Assembly (NCBI GenBank): GCA_947311845.1
Contig: CAMZMU010000040.1
Span: 52,641,782 to 52,705,781, forward strand
Source: Poa pratensis
Taxonomy: Eukaryota; Streptophyta; Magnoliopsida; Poales; Poaceae
Reading direction: 5' to 3'
DNA length: 64,000 nucleotides
A model generated the notes under the pieces. The model worked only from the letters and a program-made list of their open reading frames with translations, was not told the DNA's origin and did not search any database. Made by a program: the position numbers and the translations under genes. Of this stretch, positions 1 through 10,374 are shown piece after piece. Every line of letters starts with the position of its first letter. Positions within the stretch are counted from its first letter, which is position 1.

Positions 1-1994
1 ATAATCACGTGGCAATCATGAGACTTTAGGTTTTGGAATTTTTTCTCTGCCATATTTATTATTCCCTTTATATTCGACGAGAAGCCAGATGGAACCTTCA
101 TACTGCTAAGACATTCAAAAAATATTGTCTTCTCTTCTTTCGTAAGAGCGTAGCTTGCAGGACCTTTATGATTATCTGAATGCACGTCGTCTCGTTCGTG
201 CATACGTTGATGGTCATGCCTTGCTTCCGGTGTATCTTTTGACTTCCCATACACGCCCAAGAAGTTTAGCAGGTTCAAGCAAAGATTTTTGTCACGTGCA
301 TCACGTCGATTGCAGAGTGAACCTCAAGGATTATCCAATAGGGCAGCTCCCAAAATATAGATTTCTTCTTCCACATGGGTACGTGGTTGTCAGCGTCATT
401 CGGAACAGATAGTCCGCCAGGACCCTTCCCAAAGATTACTTTTAAATCCTTGACCATATCATATATATCAGAACTAGAAGGGCGGGTAGGCGGGCCGAGG
501 ATCTGCCTCATTTGAAATGTTTGCCTTTCTTTCTTAAGGGATGCTTGGGTGGAAGAAATCGACGATGGCCCAGGTACACATTCTTGTTACCTAAATGTAT
601 ACTTTCAGTCTCACCTAAACAGTGCGTGCATGCATTGTATCCCTTGTTTGACTGTCCTGAAATGTTACTAAGAGCAGGCCAATCATTGATGGTTACAAAC
701 AACAACGCTCGTAGGTCAAATTCTGTTTGTCCGTGCTCATCCCACACACGTACACCTTCTTCACGCCACAACTGTAAAAGTTCTTCAACCAATGGCCTCA
801 GGTACACATCAATATCGTTGCCAGGTTGCTTCGGTCCTTGGATGAGCACTGGCATCATAATGAACTTCCGCTTCATGCACAGCCAAGGAGGAAGGTTATA
901 AATACATAGAGTCAGAGGCCAAGTGCTATGACTGGAGCTCTGCTCCCAAAAGGATTAAAGCCATCTGTACTTAGACCAAATCTTAAGTTCCTTGCGTCAT
1001 CTGAAAATGTCGGGAACTCTCTGTCGATTTTTCTCCATTGCGACCCATCAGCGGGGTGTCTCATCATCAGATCTTTCTTACGGTCTTCTTTGTGCCATCG
1101 CAACAACTTGGCATGCTCTTTGTTTTGGACCAAACGTTTCAATCGTGGTATTATAGGAGCATACCACATAACCTTGGCAGGAACCCTCTTCCTGGGGCGC
1201 GGCTCGCCCTCAACATCACGAGGGTCATCTCGCCTGATTTATACCGCAATGCACCGCATATCGGGCATGCATTCAAATTCTCGTGCTCACCGCGGTAGAG
1301 GATGCAGTCATTGATGCATGCATGTATCTTCTGCACCTCTAATCCTAGAGGGCAGACAACCTTCTTTGCTTTGTACGTACTGGGGGGCAATACGTTATCC
1401 CTTGGAAGCATCTTCTTTAATATTTTCAGCAAATTTTCAAATCCCTTGTCAGATAGACCATTCTGTGCCTTCCATTGCAGCAATTCCAGTGTGGTACCCA
1501 GCTTTTTCAGGCCATCTTCGCAATTTGGGTACAATAATTTTTGTGATCCTCTAACATTCTCTCCAACTTCAACTTCTCGTTTTCACTTCCACAGTCCATT
1601 TGTGCATCACGAATGGCCCGACGAAGATCATCGTCGGGCTCATCAACAATGGGATCTTTTTCAGCTTCGTCTTCCCCCATTGTAGTATCACCGTGTTCAT
1701 TGACATAGGATAGTTGTCATTATCCTCTTCTTCTTCATTATCTTTCATTATAACCCCGCTTTCTCCGTGCTTGGTCCAACAATAGTAACCATCCATGAAA
1801 CCATTCTGCAACAGGTGGATGTGAAGGATTTTTGAGGTAGAGTGATCACTCCTATTCTTACAGACACTACATGGACAACAAATAAAACCATTCGTCCGCT
1901 TGTTTGCCTCAGCCGCATGGAGAAAATTATGCATGCCACTAATGAACTCGGGACTGCGTCGGTCACCGTACATCCATTGTCGGTTCATCTGCAT
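1..1994 (-). pseudogene. TNP2-like CACTA transposase, frame-broken, truncated by window edge
   Basis: Read on the minus strand from 1994, the protein opens with the transposase-associated domain (WMYGDRRSPEFISG near the start, a CCPCSVCKN cysteine cluster, then NGFMDGYYCWTKHGE) and an acidic EEEEDNDNYP stretch. TNP2 core blocks follow in order: about 1534-1170 (ACPICGALRYK), 1169-912 (RKIDREFPTFSDDARNLRFG), 876-508 (KRKFIMMPVLIQGPKQPGND and YNACTHCLGET), 511-275 (DIYDMVKDLKVIFGKG), and further transposase-like sequence to the window edge (PASYALTKEEKT at about 165-130). The blocks lie in different frames and include stops, for example after 912 and after 275. Some breaks could be introns, but several fall inside conserved blocks, so decay is more likely. 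The product would have cut and joined element ends in the nucleus. Confidence 0.85.
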
Positions 1995-2539
1995 TATACA
2001 AGTATATCAAAAACCATTACACTAGCTACATTATGAATAGATACGTGACCAAATTAATTAATACAAGTACATCCATTGTGGCCACTAAGATTTTTCTTAA
2101 AAGATAAAAACAAGAGGCTCACCGAGGCGGTGCCGGTGACAGGACGACGCAGGCGATCGACGGCGGTAAGGATGGGGACGGCGCAGGCGATCAACGGTGG
2201 TGAGGATAGGACGGGACGACACTAAAACCCACAAATCATAATTTAGTTTGAGCTTAAATTGCACATAAAACAAATGAAATCCCCGACTTAGGCATTTCAT
2301 CAAACACCTAGCTAGCACTAGAAAAATGAAATGAGCTAAACTAGCAATAAAATGAGCTAAACTTGAAACACCGGAAGAGAGTATGAAGTTGCTAACCTTT
2401 GTATAGTTGGGTGTCACCAATCTTGACAAATGGTGGAGAAAAATGGGATGAACTTCGGGAGAGGAAAGAGAGAGCAAAAAATGGGGTGAACTTCGAGCAG
2501 GAAAAATGGAGCTGGACTCGGGGTGGAAGAAGACATATA

Positions 2540-2705
2540 GGGAAAATGTTAGTCCCGGTTCGTGCCACGAACCGGGACTAAAGGTCCCTAACGAACCGGG
2601 ATGTTGCTGGGCGGCGAGCTAGCCGGGTGGGGTGCCCCCTTTAGTACCGGTTCATAACAAATTGGGGACTAAAGGTCGAAACCTATTGCCCGTTTTCCAC
2701 TAGTG
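2540..2705. repeat. CACTA terminal and subterminal repeat array
   Basis: Several copies of a TAGTCCCGGTTCG-like motif occur in direct and inverted orientation (for example around 2549-2581, where two copies form a hairpin, and at about 2640-2655 as the variant TAGTACCGGTT), ending at the CACTAGTG terminus at 2698-2705. This arrangement is characteristic of CACTA ends. The same TAGTACCGGT motif recurs in the small element at 54090-54250, so the two are related at superfamily level. Confidence 0.75.
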
Positions 2706-2708
2706 CTA

Positions 2709-3262
2709 ATAAATACAGTAGTATATGATACAACACATGTGTTACTATCAATTGTGAAAGTAGTAACGTAGACTTATATCATATGATACTAGTATTTGAT
2801 ACTCCCATTGTGACTAGCCTAAATGCAAAATGTAATCCAACCTATCAATTTGTACCGCGTCTAGATAGATTGTGGTGTTCAGAATAGAGAGAAATTCCAT
2901 GTGATTGGTTCCCTTAATAGTTAATAGCTAAATACTCGTGCGTTGCTAAAAAAAATAGATAGATAAAATGGTAATATATGCGACAAGAACCCTACAACCG
3001 CAAAGCCAACTTAGGTTTTGCCTGTAGTCTATTTCTATTTTGTGCTTACCATCTCTCTCATGTAGCTCCCACCACCGCTCAATTTACTTGTCCTTGTCAG
3101 CCTTGTAGTCTCTGTCTTGTGTGTGTCACTGTCTTCGGTGTCGGCGGGTCTCGGCGGCATGTCGGTGGATGACCGCTCAATATATGAATTTGACCACATC
3201 AAATAGGAGAGGTGTTGCGGTGGCATTTATGTAGATAGTTAAAAGTGTGACATCGCAGTACC
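2709..3262. other. No gene recognised; spacer between two transposons
   Basis: AT-rich sequence without a convincing coding region. A stretch at about 2930-2950 (TACTCGTGCGTTGC) resembles the decayed stem of a minus-strand Helitron 3' end like the one at 58408, but the terminal CTAG is not preserved, so it is not called. Confidence 0.5.
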
Positions 3263-3270
3263 GCAGTAGC

Positions 3271-3859
3271 CAGGGGCGGAGCCAGGCCCCAGGCAACCTG
3301 GGCCGTGGCCTGGGGCGTAGAAATTTGTACACCCATCAGTTTACCTAGGTGTAAAATTTGGCCCAGGACTGTAATATTCGAGCCCAGTTAGTCACGCAGC
3401 ACACGCTTCTGAAAACACCTTTACAGGCCTTGTACAGTCAAACCACGCCCCCAAGCCCAACTTCTAAACACACACAGCGAGCAGCAAACAGGAGAGGGCA
3501 TCGATCCTTTCAAATAAAAAATATCGGTGGAGAAAAGGGACAAGACGACCTGAACCCTTGCTTAGTACTGCGTGAGGTCACACCCTTTCCATTTAAAAAT
3601 GTCACTGAAAGTATAGCTTCTAATATATACGATGTAGTTACTTATGGGAGGCTGGATCAACCACTTTCTCTTATACTATGTGTGTAATTGTGTCCAGATT
3701 CTATCAAAAAATGTTTTTTTCACACCATTCTATCAAAAATGATTCTAAACTTTGTGTGTAATTGAGGTTTACTTTTGCTAGGCCATGAAAGTACAATTTT
3801 TGTAGTTTTTTTCCTTAGTTTTTGGCCCGGGGCGTGGCCAAATCCTGGCTCCGCCACTG
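3271..3859. mobile_element. hAT-type non-autonomous element with 8-bp target duplication
   Basis: The 589-bp segment starts with CAGGGGCGGAGCCAGG and ends with CCTGGCTCCGCCACTG, which are inverted repeats of each other with one mismatch. It is flanked by identical 8-bp direct repeats GCAGTAGC at 3263-3270 and 3860-3867. An 8-bp duplication and CAG...CTG ends are the hallmarks of hAT transposons. No transposase domain can be seen; the only longer open frame inside (3358-3687) has no recognisable motif and is taken as chance. The element must therefore have been moved in trans. Confidence 0.93.
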
Positions 3860-3867
3860 GCAGTAGC

Positions 3868-4194
3868 AACCTTAATAGTAAAAACTAGTGCAAATCGGGC
3901 GCTCCTTCCATCCTATTAAAGACATTTTCATTAGATTTTGTTGCGCATCCCTACTCAAGATGTTTGAGAGAGAGAATTAAGATGCAATAAACTGTAACAA
4001 GCTAGTAGTATGCACGTATCAGCTGGGATGGGAGAAAATGAACAATGCGTTCACATGCAAAGCTTCTAGTTATATACACACAATGACACGTATAATTAGT
4101 ACTAGTACAAATCTTCTTACGCCGGTACGTTTGCGTTTCATTACTGACAATACATTAGCAACCAGCTCCTCGTCTACTAATCAACACGATATAA
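3868..4194. other. No gene recognised; ancestral flank
   Basis: AT-rich single-copy-looking DNA between the hAT element and the solo LTR. No coding, RNA or repeat signal was seen. Confidence 0.5.
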
Positions 4195-4199
4195 GATTA

Positions 4200-4792
4200 T
4201 GTTGAGTATATAAGCAATTGTTCAATTAAATTAATCCAAGCATAAATCATGAGCATGACGTAAACAGTGCTAATGACGTACTGAAACTTGATGATAAAGC
4301 CATGTACTAGACAGATAGTAGAAACATCTACGCAAATCACTAGTACGGCAAACAATCAAATAATCAGGAGAGAGGTAAACGTGTTGTACCCTCCAGTAGG
4401 TCAGTTGGCCGCAGCAGCAGAGGCGGTGGCCTCGTCGGCGAGCCTCTTGTCAGCAACAGACTTCTCGATGTCGGCGTCGGTGGTAGACATGGTGATAACG
4501 AAGGCGAGGCAGACGTAGTTGATGCAGACGAACGGAGGCTAGCAGTCGCGTAGGAGACGCTACCCAAAAACCTAATCGCCTCTCTCCCGTACAGGATGTG
4601 GAGAGGCGGGGTTTCGGAGGCCTGCTCTCCCGTCAGCCGTGTACGCGGTGGACGGGGTGGGGTCACCGGTGGAAGCAACAGTGAGAGGAACGACAGTGGC
4701 GGCGGAGCAGATGTGATATGTTCTTTGTATTCTGGAGAGGAGCGATCTCTATTATATAGGCACAGAGAAGGAGGCGAGCGGTCCAACAGAAA
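4200..4792 (-). repeat. Left part of a solo Copia LTR (minus), split by a later same-family insertion
   Basis: This segment is the reverse complement of the 3' part of the LTRs at 4793-5793 and 10375-11374, with scattered differences. Its left end, read on the minus strand, terminates in CTCAACA, and it is preceded by GATTA at 4195-4199. The remainder of the same LTR resumes at 11380 and ends at 11765, followed by GATTA at 11766-11770. Together the pieces make about 979 bp, matching the LTR length, with a perfect 5-bp target duplication and no internal region, so it is a solo LTR. It contains the same short coding-like start (ATG at 4490-4488, minus) as the intact LTRs, with a stop TGA later in the exon-like part. 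Confidence 0.92.
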
Positions 4793-5793
4793 TGCTAAAA
4801 TATTGTTAAAATATTAGCATCTAACATTTCCAGATAAATCCCTAAAGGCCCATGTTGTCACGCCTCGCCTCGTCACGACGCGCTCGCGTGCCGCGGGTTG
4901 AGGGAATCTCGTGCGCTGCAAGTTGAAGCAGATGAACGGTCAACTGAAACGCTTGCCTTAATGGAAAATGAATATGCACTGAAACGTTTGTCTTAAGTGT
5001 TCTTAAGTACGGGAGTTTTCAGAATTCATTGCGAGTTGAAACGTCCGTCTTAAGTGTTCTTAAGTACGGGAGTTTTCTGAATTCATTGCGCTTAATGGAG
5101 AATGAATTTAAACTGAAACGTTTTGTCTTAAGTGCTCTTAAGTACGGCCGTTACCAGTCTCTCAATTCTCTAATTAATTCCGTGCGTTTCCGTTGGCCTT
5201 CCGCCTGCGTGTGTGCCTATATGAGAGAGGTCGCTCCTCTCCAGAAGTAACACCAGAAAGATAGCATCTGCTTGCGCCGCCACCATAGTTCCACCTATTG
5301 TTGCTGCCATCGCTGATCCCATCCCGTCCACCGCGTACACGGCTGACGGGAGAGCAGGTCTCCGAAACTCCGACTCTCTAGATCCTGTACGGGAGAGGGG
5401 TGATTAGATTTTTGGGGAGCGTCTCTACGCGACTGCTCGCTCAAGTCTGTCTGCTTCATCTACATCTGCATCAACTACGTCCGCGTCGTCTTCTTCATCA
5501 CCATGGCCACCGACGCCGACAAGGAGAAGGCTGCCGCTGACAAGAGGATCGCCGACGAAGCCACCGCCTCCGCTGCTGCTGCGGCCAACTGGCCTACTGG
5601 AGGGTATAACATGTTTATCTCTCTCATGATTATTTCCATGTCTGCAGTACTAGGGATATGCGTAGATGTTTCTACTATCTGTCTAGTACATAGTTTTATC
5701 ATCAAGTTTCAGTATGTCATTAGCACTACTTTTGTCATGTTCATGATTTATTATTGGATTAATTTAATCGAACAATTGCCTATATTCTCAGCA
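4793..5793 (+). repeat. 5' LTR of the Copia element
   Basis: Direct repeat of 10375-11374 with scattered substitutions and one length difference (1001 against 1000 bp). It begins TGCTAAAATATTG and ends TATATTCTCAGCA. It contains a TATA-like CTATATGA at 5217-5224 and several short internal repeats of GTCTTAAGTGTTCTTAAG at about 4988-5140. The ATG of an open frame lies inside the LTR at 5503 (see the gag entry). Confidence 0.95.
5217..5224 (+). promoter_or_regulatory. Probable LTR promoter TATA box
   Basis: CTATATGA is found at the same place in the 3' LTR (10798-10805), and as CTATATAA in the inverted solo LTR (about 4750-4757, minus strand). Transcription would be expected to start some 25-35 bases downstream, about 5250, leaving roughly 540 bp of the LTR, including the ATG at 5503, in the RNA. 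This is inferred from position and from conservation in three copies; no start site was measured. Confidence 0.45.
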
Positions 5794-6750
5794 ATCCAAA
5801 AACCTAACATGTGTAGGCAATTTTCGATCCAAGGTTTTGCTGCTGCACTGAAACCAGCCCCGTTTACGGGGACATATTTTAAGCGTTGACAAACCAAAAC
5901 CACCTTATGGCTCACTGCGATGAACGTGTTCTGGGTCGCCGGTGTTACTCCCACTGGAACGATTGCTCCTGAACAGAAGAAGGCGTTCAGGGAAGCCACC
6001 GTCGTCTTTGTTGGAGCCGTTCTGAGCGTGATCGGAGATAACTTGGTTGATGCATATTTACATGTGCGGGTTGCCAAGGACTTGTGGGAGGCGCTCGAAT
6101 CTAAATTCGGCGCAACCGATGCTGGAAGCGAGATGTACACTATAGAGCAGTTCCACGATTACAAGATGGTTGAAAACCGTTCTGTATTGGAACAAACTCA
6201 TGAGATACAGTGCATCGCTAAGGAGCTTGAGCTTCTCAAGTGTGTGCTACCGGGCAAATTTTTCGCGGGATGCATAATCGCTAAGCTGCCTAATTCCTGG
6301 AGGAACTTTGCTACTACTCTCAAACACCAGAGGCGTGAATTCTCTGTTGAGGATGTCATCGGCCATCTGAGTGTTGAGCAGAATTCGAGAGCAAAAGACT
6401 CGCGGGATGCATAATCGCTAAGCTGCCTAATTCCTGGAGGAACTTTGCTACTACTCTCAAACACCAGAGGCGTGAATTCTCTGTTGAGGATGTCATCGGC
6501 CATCTGAGTGTTGAGCAGAATTCGAGAGCAAAAGACTCGCACGGAAAAGGGGAAGGGACTTCTGTCGCCAATATGGTACAGAAGAACTCTGGCTTCCAGA
6601 AGCCCAAGGGGAAAACTGTTGTCCAACAGAATACCGACTTCAAGAAGAAGGGTAAGAAGCCCTTCAAGAAGGATAAGAAGAAAGGTCGCTGCTTCACTTG
6701 TGGTTCAGAGGAACATTGGGCTAACAAGTGCCCGAACAAGTTCAAGGCAG
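5503..6750 (+). pseudogene. Copia Gag, starting inside the 5' LTR; broken by a stop and a 137-bp duplication
   Basis: An open frame starts at 5503 within the LTR (MATDADKEK, then an alanine-rich run) and stays open across the LTR/internal junction at 5793/5794 to a TGA at 5887-5889. The stop replaces what looks like a tryptophan codon in a conserved Gag block (FKR before it, QTKTTLWLTAMNVFWV after it). The same frame resumes at 5890 with a UBN2-type Gag domain. A tandem duplication (6264-6400 and 6401-6537) shifts the frame, and the zinc knuckle CFTCGSEEHWANKC (about 6690-6732) lies in the shifted frame. Within the LTR part a donor-like G/GTATAAC at 5604 and an acceptor-like GTGTAG at 5816 would remove 213 bp without changing the frame, so an intron is possible but unproved. 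Gag would form the virus-like particle in the cytoplasm. Confidence 0.8.
6264..6537 (+). repeat. 137-bp exact-looking tandem duplication inside gag
   Basis: The sequence 6264-6400 is repeated immediately at 6401-6537 with no difference that I can see. Copies are joined at the short shared string TCGC, which also occurs at the outer edges (CTCGCACGG after the second copy). 137 is not a multiple of three, so the duplication alone puts the distal gag and pol out of frame with proximal gag. The lack of divergence between copies suggests it is young. Confidence 0.92.
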
Positions 6751-9700
6751 GACAGGACTCCAAGTCCGTCAACATGATTGTGAGCAACAATGAGAATGGG
6801 GCATCCGGGTACGGTAATTTGTTTACTGTATTTTCAGTTTGTCAGTCTAACGATTGGTGGATTGACACGGGTGCAAACATTCATGTATGTGCTGACATTT
6901 CATTGTTTTCTTCTTATCAGGTCACAGGGAACGGATCCGTACTGATGGGGAATGGCGCAACTGCTTCTGTTCTTGGTGTTGGCACGGTCGATCTGAAGTT
7001 TACTTCGGGAAGGATCGTGCAGCTCAAGAACGTGCAGCATGTCCCCGCCATCAAGAAGAATCTCGTTAGTGGCTCCCTTCTATGTAGAGAAGGGTTTAAG
7101 TTGGTATTTGAGTCTAATAAAGTAGTTGTTACGAAATATGGACTATTTGTTGGAAAAGGTTATGAATGCGGAGGTCTGTTCCGCTTTTCCCTCGCTGATT
7201 TTTGTAATAAAGTCGTGAACAATATTCATTCGAATGTTAATGAAACAGAAGTTTGGCATTCACGTCTTTGTCACATTGGTTTCGGTTGTATGACGCGGCT
7301 AGTAAAATCGAATTTAATCCCGAGTTTCACTTTAGCCAAAGGTTCTAAGTGCCATTCGTGTGTGCAAGCAAAGCAACCTCGCAAGCCCCATAAGGCTGCG
7401 GAGGAAAGACACTTGGCACCGTTAGAACTTGTACATTCTGATCTTTGTGAGATGAATGGTGTGTTGACTAAAGGTGGAAAAAGATATTTCATGACACTGA
7501 TAGATGATTCCACTAGATATTGCTATGTATATTTGTTAAGCACCAAAGATGAGGCTCTACACTATTTTAAAATCTATAAGGCAGAAGTTGAGAATCAACT
7601 TGAAAAGAAAATTAAGCGGTTCCGGTCAGATCGTGGTGGAGAGTACTTCTCTAATGAGTTTGATTCTTTCTGTGCGGAACATGGTATTATTCATGAAAGG
7701 ACGCCTCCCTATTCGCCCCAGTCAAATGGGGTTGCCGAACGGAAAAACCGTACTCTAACAGATTTGGTTAACGCCATGTTAGATACATCGGGTTTATCCA
7801 AGGCATGGTGGGGGGAGGCTATATTGACATCATGTCATGTCCTGAATAAAGTTCCGACAAAAGACAATGAGATTACTCCCTATGAGCAATGGGAGAAGAG
7901 AAGAACGACACTCTCATACTTACGTACTTGGGGCTGTTTGGCGAAAGTCAACGTGCCGATCCCCAAAAAGCGTAAGCTTGGACCAAAGACCGTGGACTGC
8001 GTTAATTTGGGCTATGCTAAGAATAGCGTCGGTTATAGATTTCTAGTAGTGAAATCTGAAGTACCTGACGTGAAGGTCGGTACAATTCTGGAGTCTAAAG
8101 ATGCTACATTCTTTGAGGATATTTTTCCTATGAGAGATATGCCAAGCACTTCTAGACAGGAATCTGATGAGACTCCTGAACCTGCCATTCCTATGGAATA
8201 TTATGAACAAACACATGATGAAAATCCTGAGAAGGATGACGAGGAAACCCTTGGTAGGGGCAAGAGACAGAGGACTGCAAAGTCTTTTGGTGATGATTTC
8301 CTTGTGTACCTTGTGGATGACACTCCCACTTCTATTTCAGATGCTTATGCGTCTCCGGATGCTGAATACTGGAAAGAAGCAGTCCGTAGCGAGATGGATT
8401 CCATCATGGCTAACGGACATGGGAAATTACTGAACGTCCCTATGGCTGTAAACCATTGGGATGTAAGTGGGTGTTCAAAAAGAAGCTTAGGCCCGATGGT
8501 ACGATTGAAAAATACAAGGCTAGGCTTGTAGCCAAGGGTTATTCCCAAAAGAAGAGGAAGATTTCTTCGATACTTATTCACCAGTGGCCAGACTGACCAC
8601 CATACGAGTATTACTCTCGTTGGCGGCCTCGCATGGTCTTCTCGTCCACCAGATGGATGTTAAGACGGCTTTCCTGAACGGAGAGCTAGACGAGGAAATC
8701 TACATGCAACAGCCAGATGGCTTTGTATAGATGGTCAAGAAGGAAAGGTGTGTAAGTTACTGAAATCTTTATATGGCCTGAAACAAGCACCTAAGCAATG
8801 GCATGAGAAGTTCAATACAACTTTAACCTCTGCTGGTTTTGTTGTTAATGAAGCTGACAAATGCGTATACCATCGCCATGGTGGGGGCGAAGGAGTTATA
8901 CTGTGCTTGTATGTTGATGACATACTGATATTTGGGACCAACCTCAAAGTCATTGAGGAGGTTAAGTCGTTTCTATCTCAGAATTTTGAGATGAAGGACC
9001 TTGGTGTGGCTGATGTTATTTGAACATCAAGCTACTGAGAGATAATGAGGGTGAAGATTTTGAGTCGTTTTGGATATTCGGACTGCAAAATTTCTCCAAC
9101 ACCATATGATCCTAGTGTGCAGATTCGAAAGTTCAAAGGCACAGCTAAGGATCAGCTGAGATACTCTCAAGTAATTGGTTCACTCATGTACCTAGCAAGC
9201 GCTACGAGGCCTGACATCATGTTTGCTGTGTGCAAACTGAGCCGGTTTGTTTCCAATCCGGGTGATGTACATTGGCACGCTGTTGAAAGAATTATGCGCT
9301 ATCTGAAAGGTACTGAGAACTATGGACTTCACTATACTGGAAGCCCGTCAGTGCTTGAAGGGTATTGTGATGCGAATTGGATCTCTGATGCTGATGAGAT
9401 GAAAGCCACAACGGGTTATGTGTTTACCCTTGGAGGTGGTGCTGTTTCCTGGAAGTCTTGCAAGCAAACGATCCTGACGAGATCGACAATGGAAGCAGAA
9501 TTAACAGCATTGGACACATCTGGTGTCGAAGCAGGATGGCTTCGAGATCTGTTGATGGACTTGCCTGTGGTTGAAAAGCCAGTACCGGCTATCCTTATGA
9601 ACTGTGACAATCAGACAGTGATTACCAAGGTCAAAAGTTCAAAGGACAACATGCAGTCCAACAAACATATACGAATGAGATTAAAAGCTGTCAGACATTT

Positions 9701-9830
9701 GAGAAACTCCGGAGTAATAGCGTTGGATTATATCCAGTCGGCTAAAAATCTGGCAGATCCCTTTACCAAAGGGCTATCACGTGTTGTGATAGAAAATGCA
9801 TCGAGTGAGATGGGTATGAAACCCACATGA
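6751..9830 (+). pseudogene. Copia Pol: protease, integrase, reverse transcriptase, RNase H; frame-broken
   Basis: The frame open from 6573 to 8531 holds the protease (WWIDTGANIHVC, active-site DTG, about 6857), the GAG-pre-integrase zinc module (HSRLCHIGF and CHSC, about 7258-7360), the integrase core (HSDLC, FRSDRGGEYF, and SNGVAERKNR with the catalytic Asp-Asp-Glu) and the start of reverse transcriptase. The frame is lost near 8420-8445. Reverse transcriptase continues in other frames (AARLTT block at about 8590; VHQMDVKTAFLNGELDEEIY at about 8650), with a stop at 8728-8730. The YVDD catalytic box lies at about 8913 in the frame 8748-9023. A short deletion precedes 9045, where the distal RT and RNase H ([31 protein letters not shown] end) run open to 9830. 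At least three breaks make it non-functional. It would copy RNA to DNA and integrate it. Confidence 0.9.
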
Positions 9831-10364
9831 GTTGCCATGGTAGTAACCCAACCTATGTGATCGGAGATCCCGTGAAGTAGGACCTGGGAAAACAAGCTAG
9901 TGGTTAACTGAGGAGAGTACTTTTACTAACCCACTCCGTTGGAGATGCACTACTCTCAGTAACTGTATGGCAGGTTGACATTTGTCTTAATGTGTTCCAA
10001 GTCTTTTATAAGCAAGATGCTATCCTACAGAGCGATCTTTGGAGGAACACACCTATATGAGCCCGACTGCTGGTCACAGTCTATGAGATTGGGTTGATCT
10101 CTAGTAAGTTCATGAATAGGTCAGGAGTGTGACTAATATGCTCCACCCGAGGGATCAGCCTTCGGCAGCCTAGTACTAGTAAGACATTTGGTGAAACTAC
10201 TTTACGCCAAATTGACAATTCAAGGCATAGTCCATTGTCAGTTGTGAAGGAGTGTAGCTATTTGTTCTAGGTGGTTGTTCAACCTTAACGGGTCTCCACT
10301 GAAAATACTGGTATATCAAAACATTGTTTGGAACAGAGAACAACATCATGGGTCTTTGGGATCT

Positions 10365-10374
10365 GGTGGGGGAT
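10365..10374 (+). other. Polypurine tract of the Copia element
   Basis: GGTGGGGGAT immediately precedes the TG start of the 3' LTR at 10375. Its position and purine content fit the plus-strand primer of LTR retrotransposons. Confidence 0.6.

Larger units (their letters stand above)
1..2705 (-). mobile_element. CACTA (En/Spm) DNA transposon, partial, 5' end inside window
   Basis: The minus strand carries a TNP2-type transposase and ends at 2705 with CACTAGTGGAAAAC, a typical CACTA terminal sequence. Just inside this end (about 2545-2680) lie repeated subterminal motifs of the type TAGTCCCGGTTCG in both orientations, the usual transposase-binding arrays of grass CACTA elements. The element runs leftward off the window, so the second terminal repeat and the 3-bp target duplication cannot be checked; the candidate 3-bp target copy on this side is CTA at 2706-2708. 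The transposase is broken, so this copy is probably non-autonomous. Assignment to the superfamily is firm; the family was not identified. Confidence 0.88.

Noticed and set aside
2925..2950. Possible Helitron 3' stem
   Set aside because: Similar to the 58408 hairpin, but stem pairing is poor and CTAG-T is missing.
3358..3687. 109-codon open frame inside the hAT element
   Set aside because: No transposase motif, low-complexity composition, and the element is too short to be autonomous.
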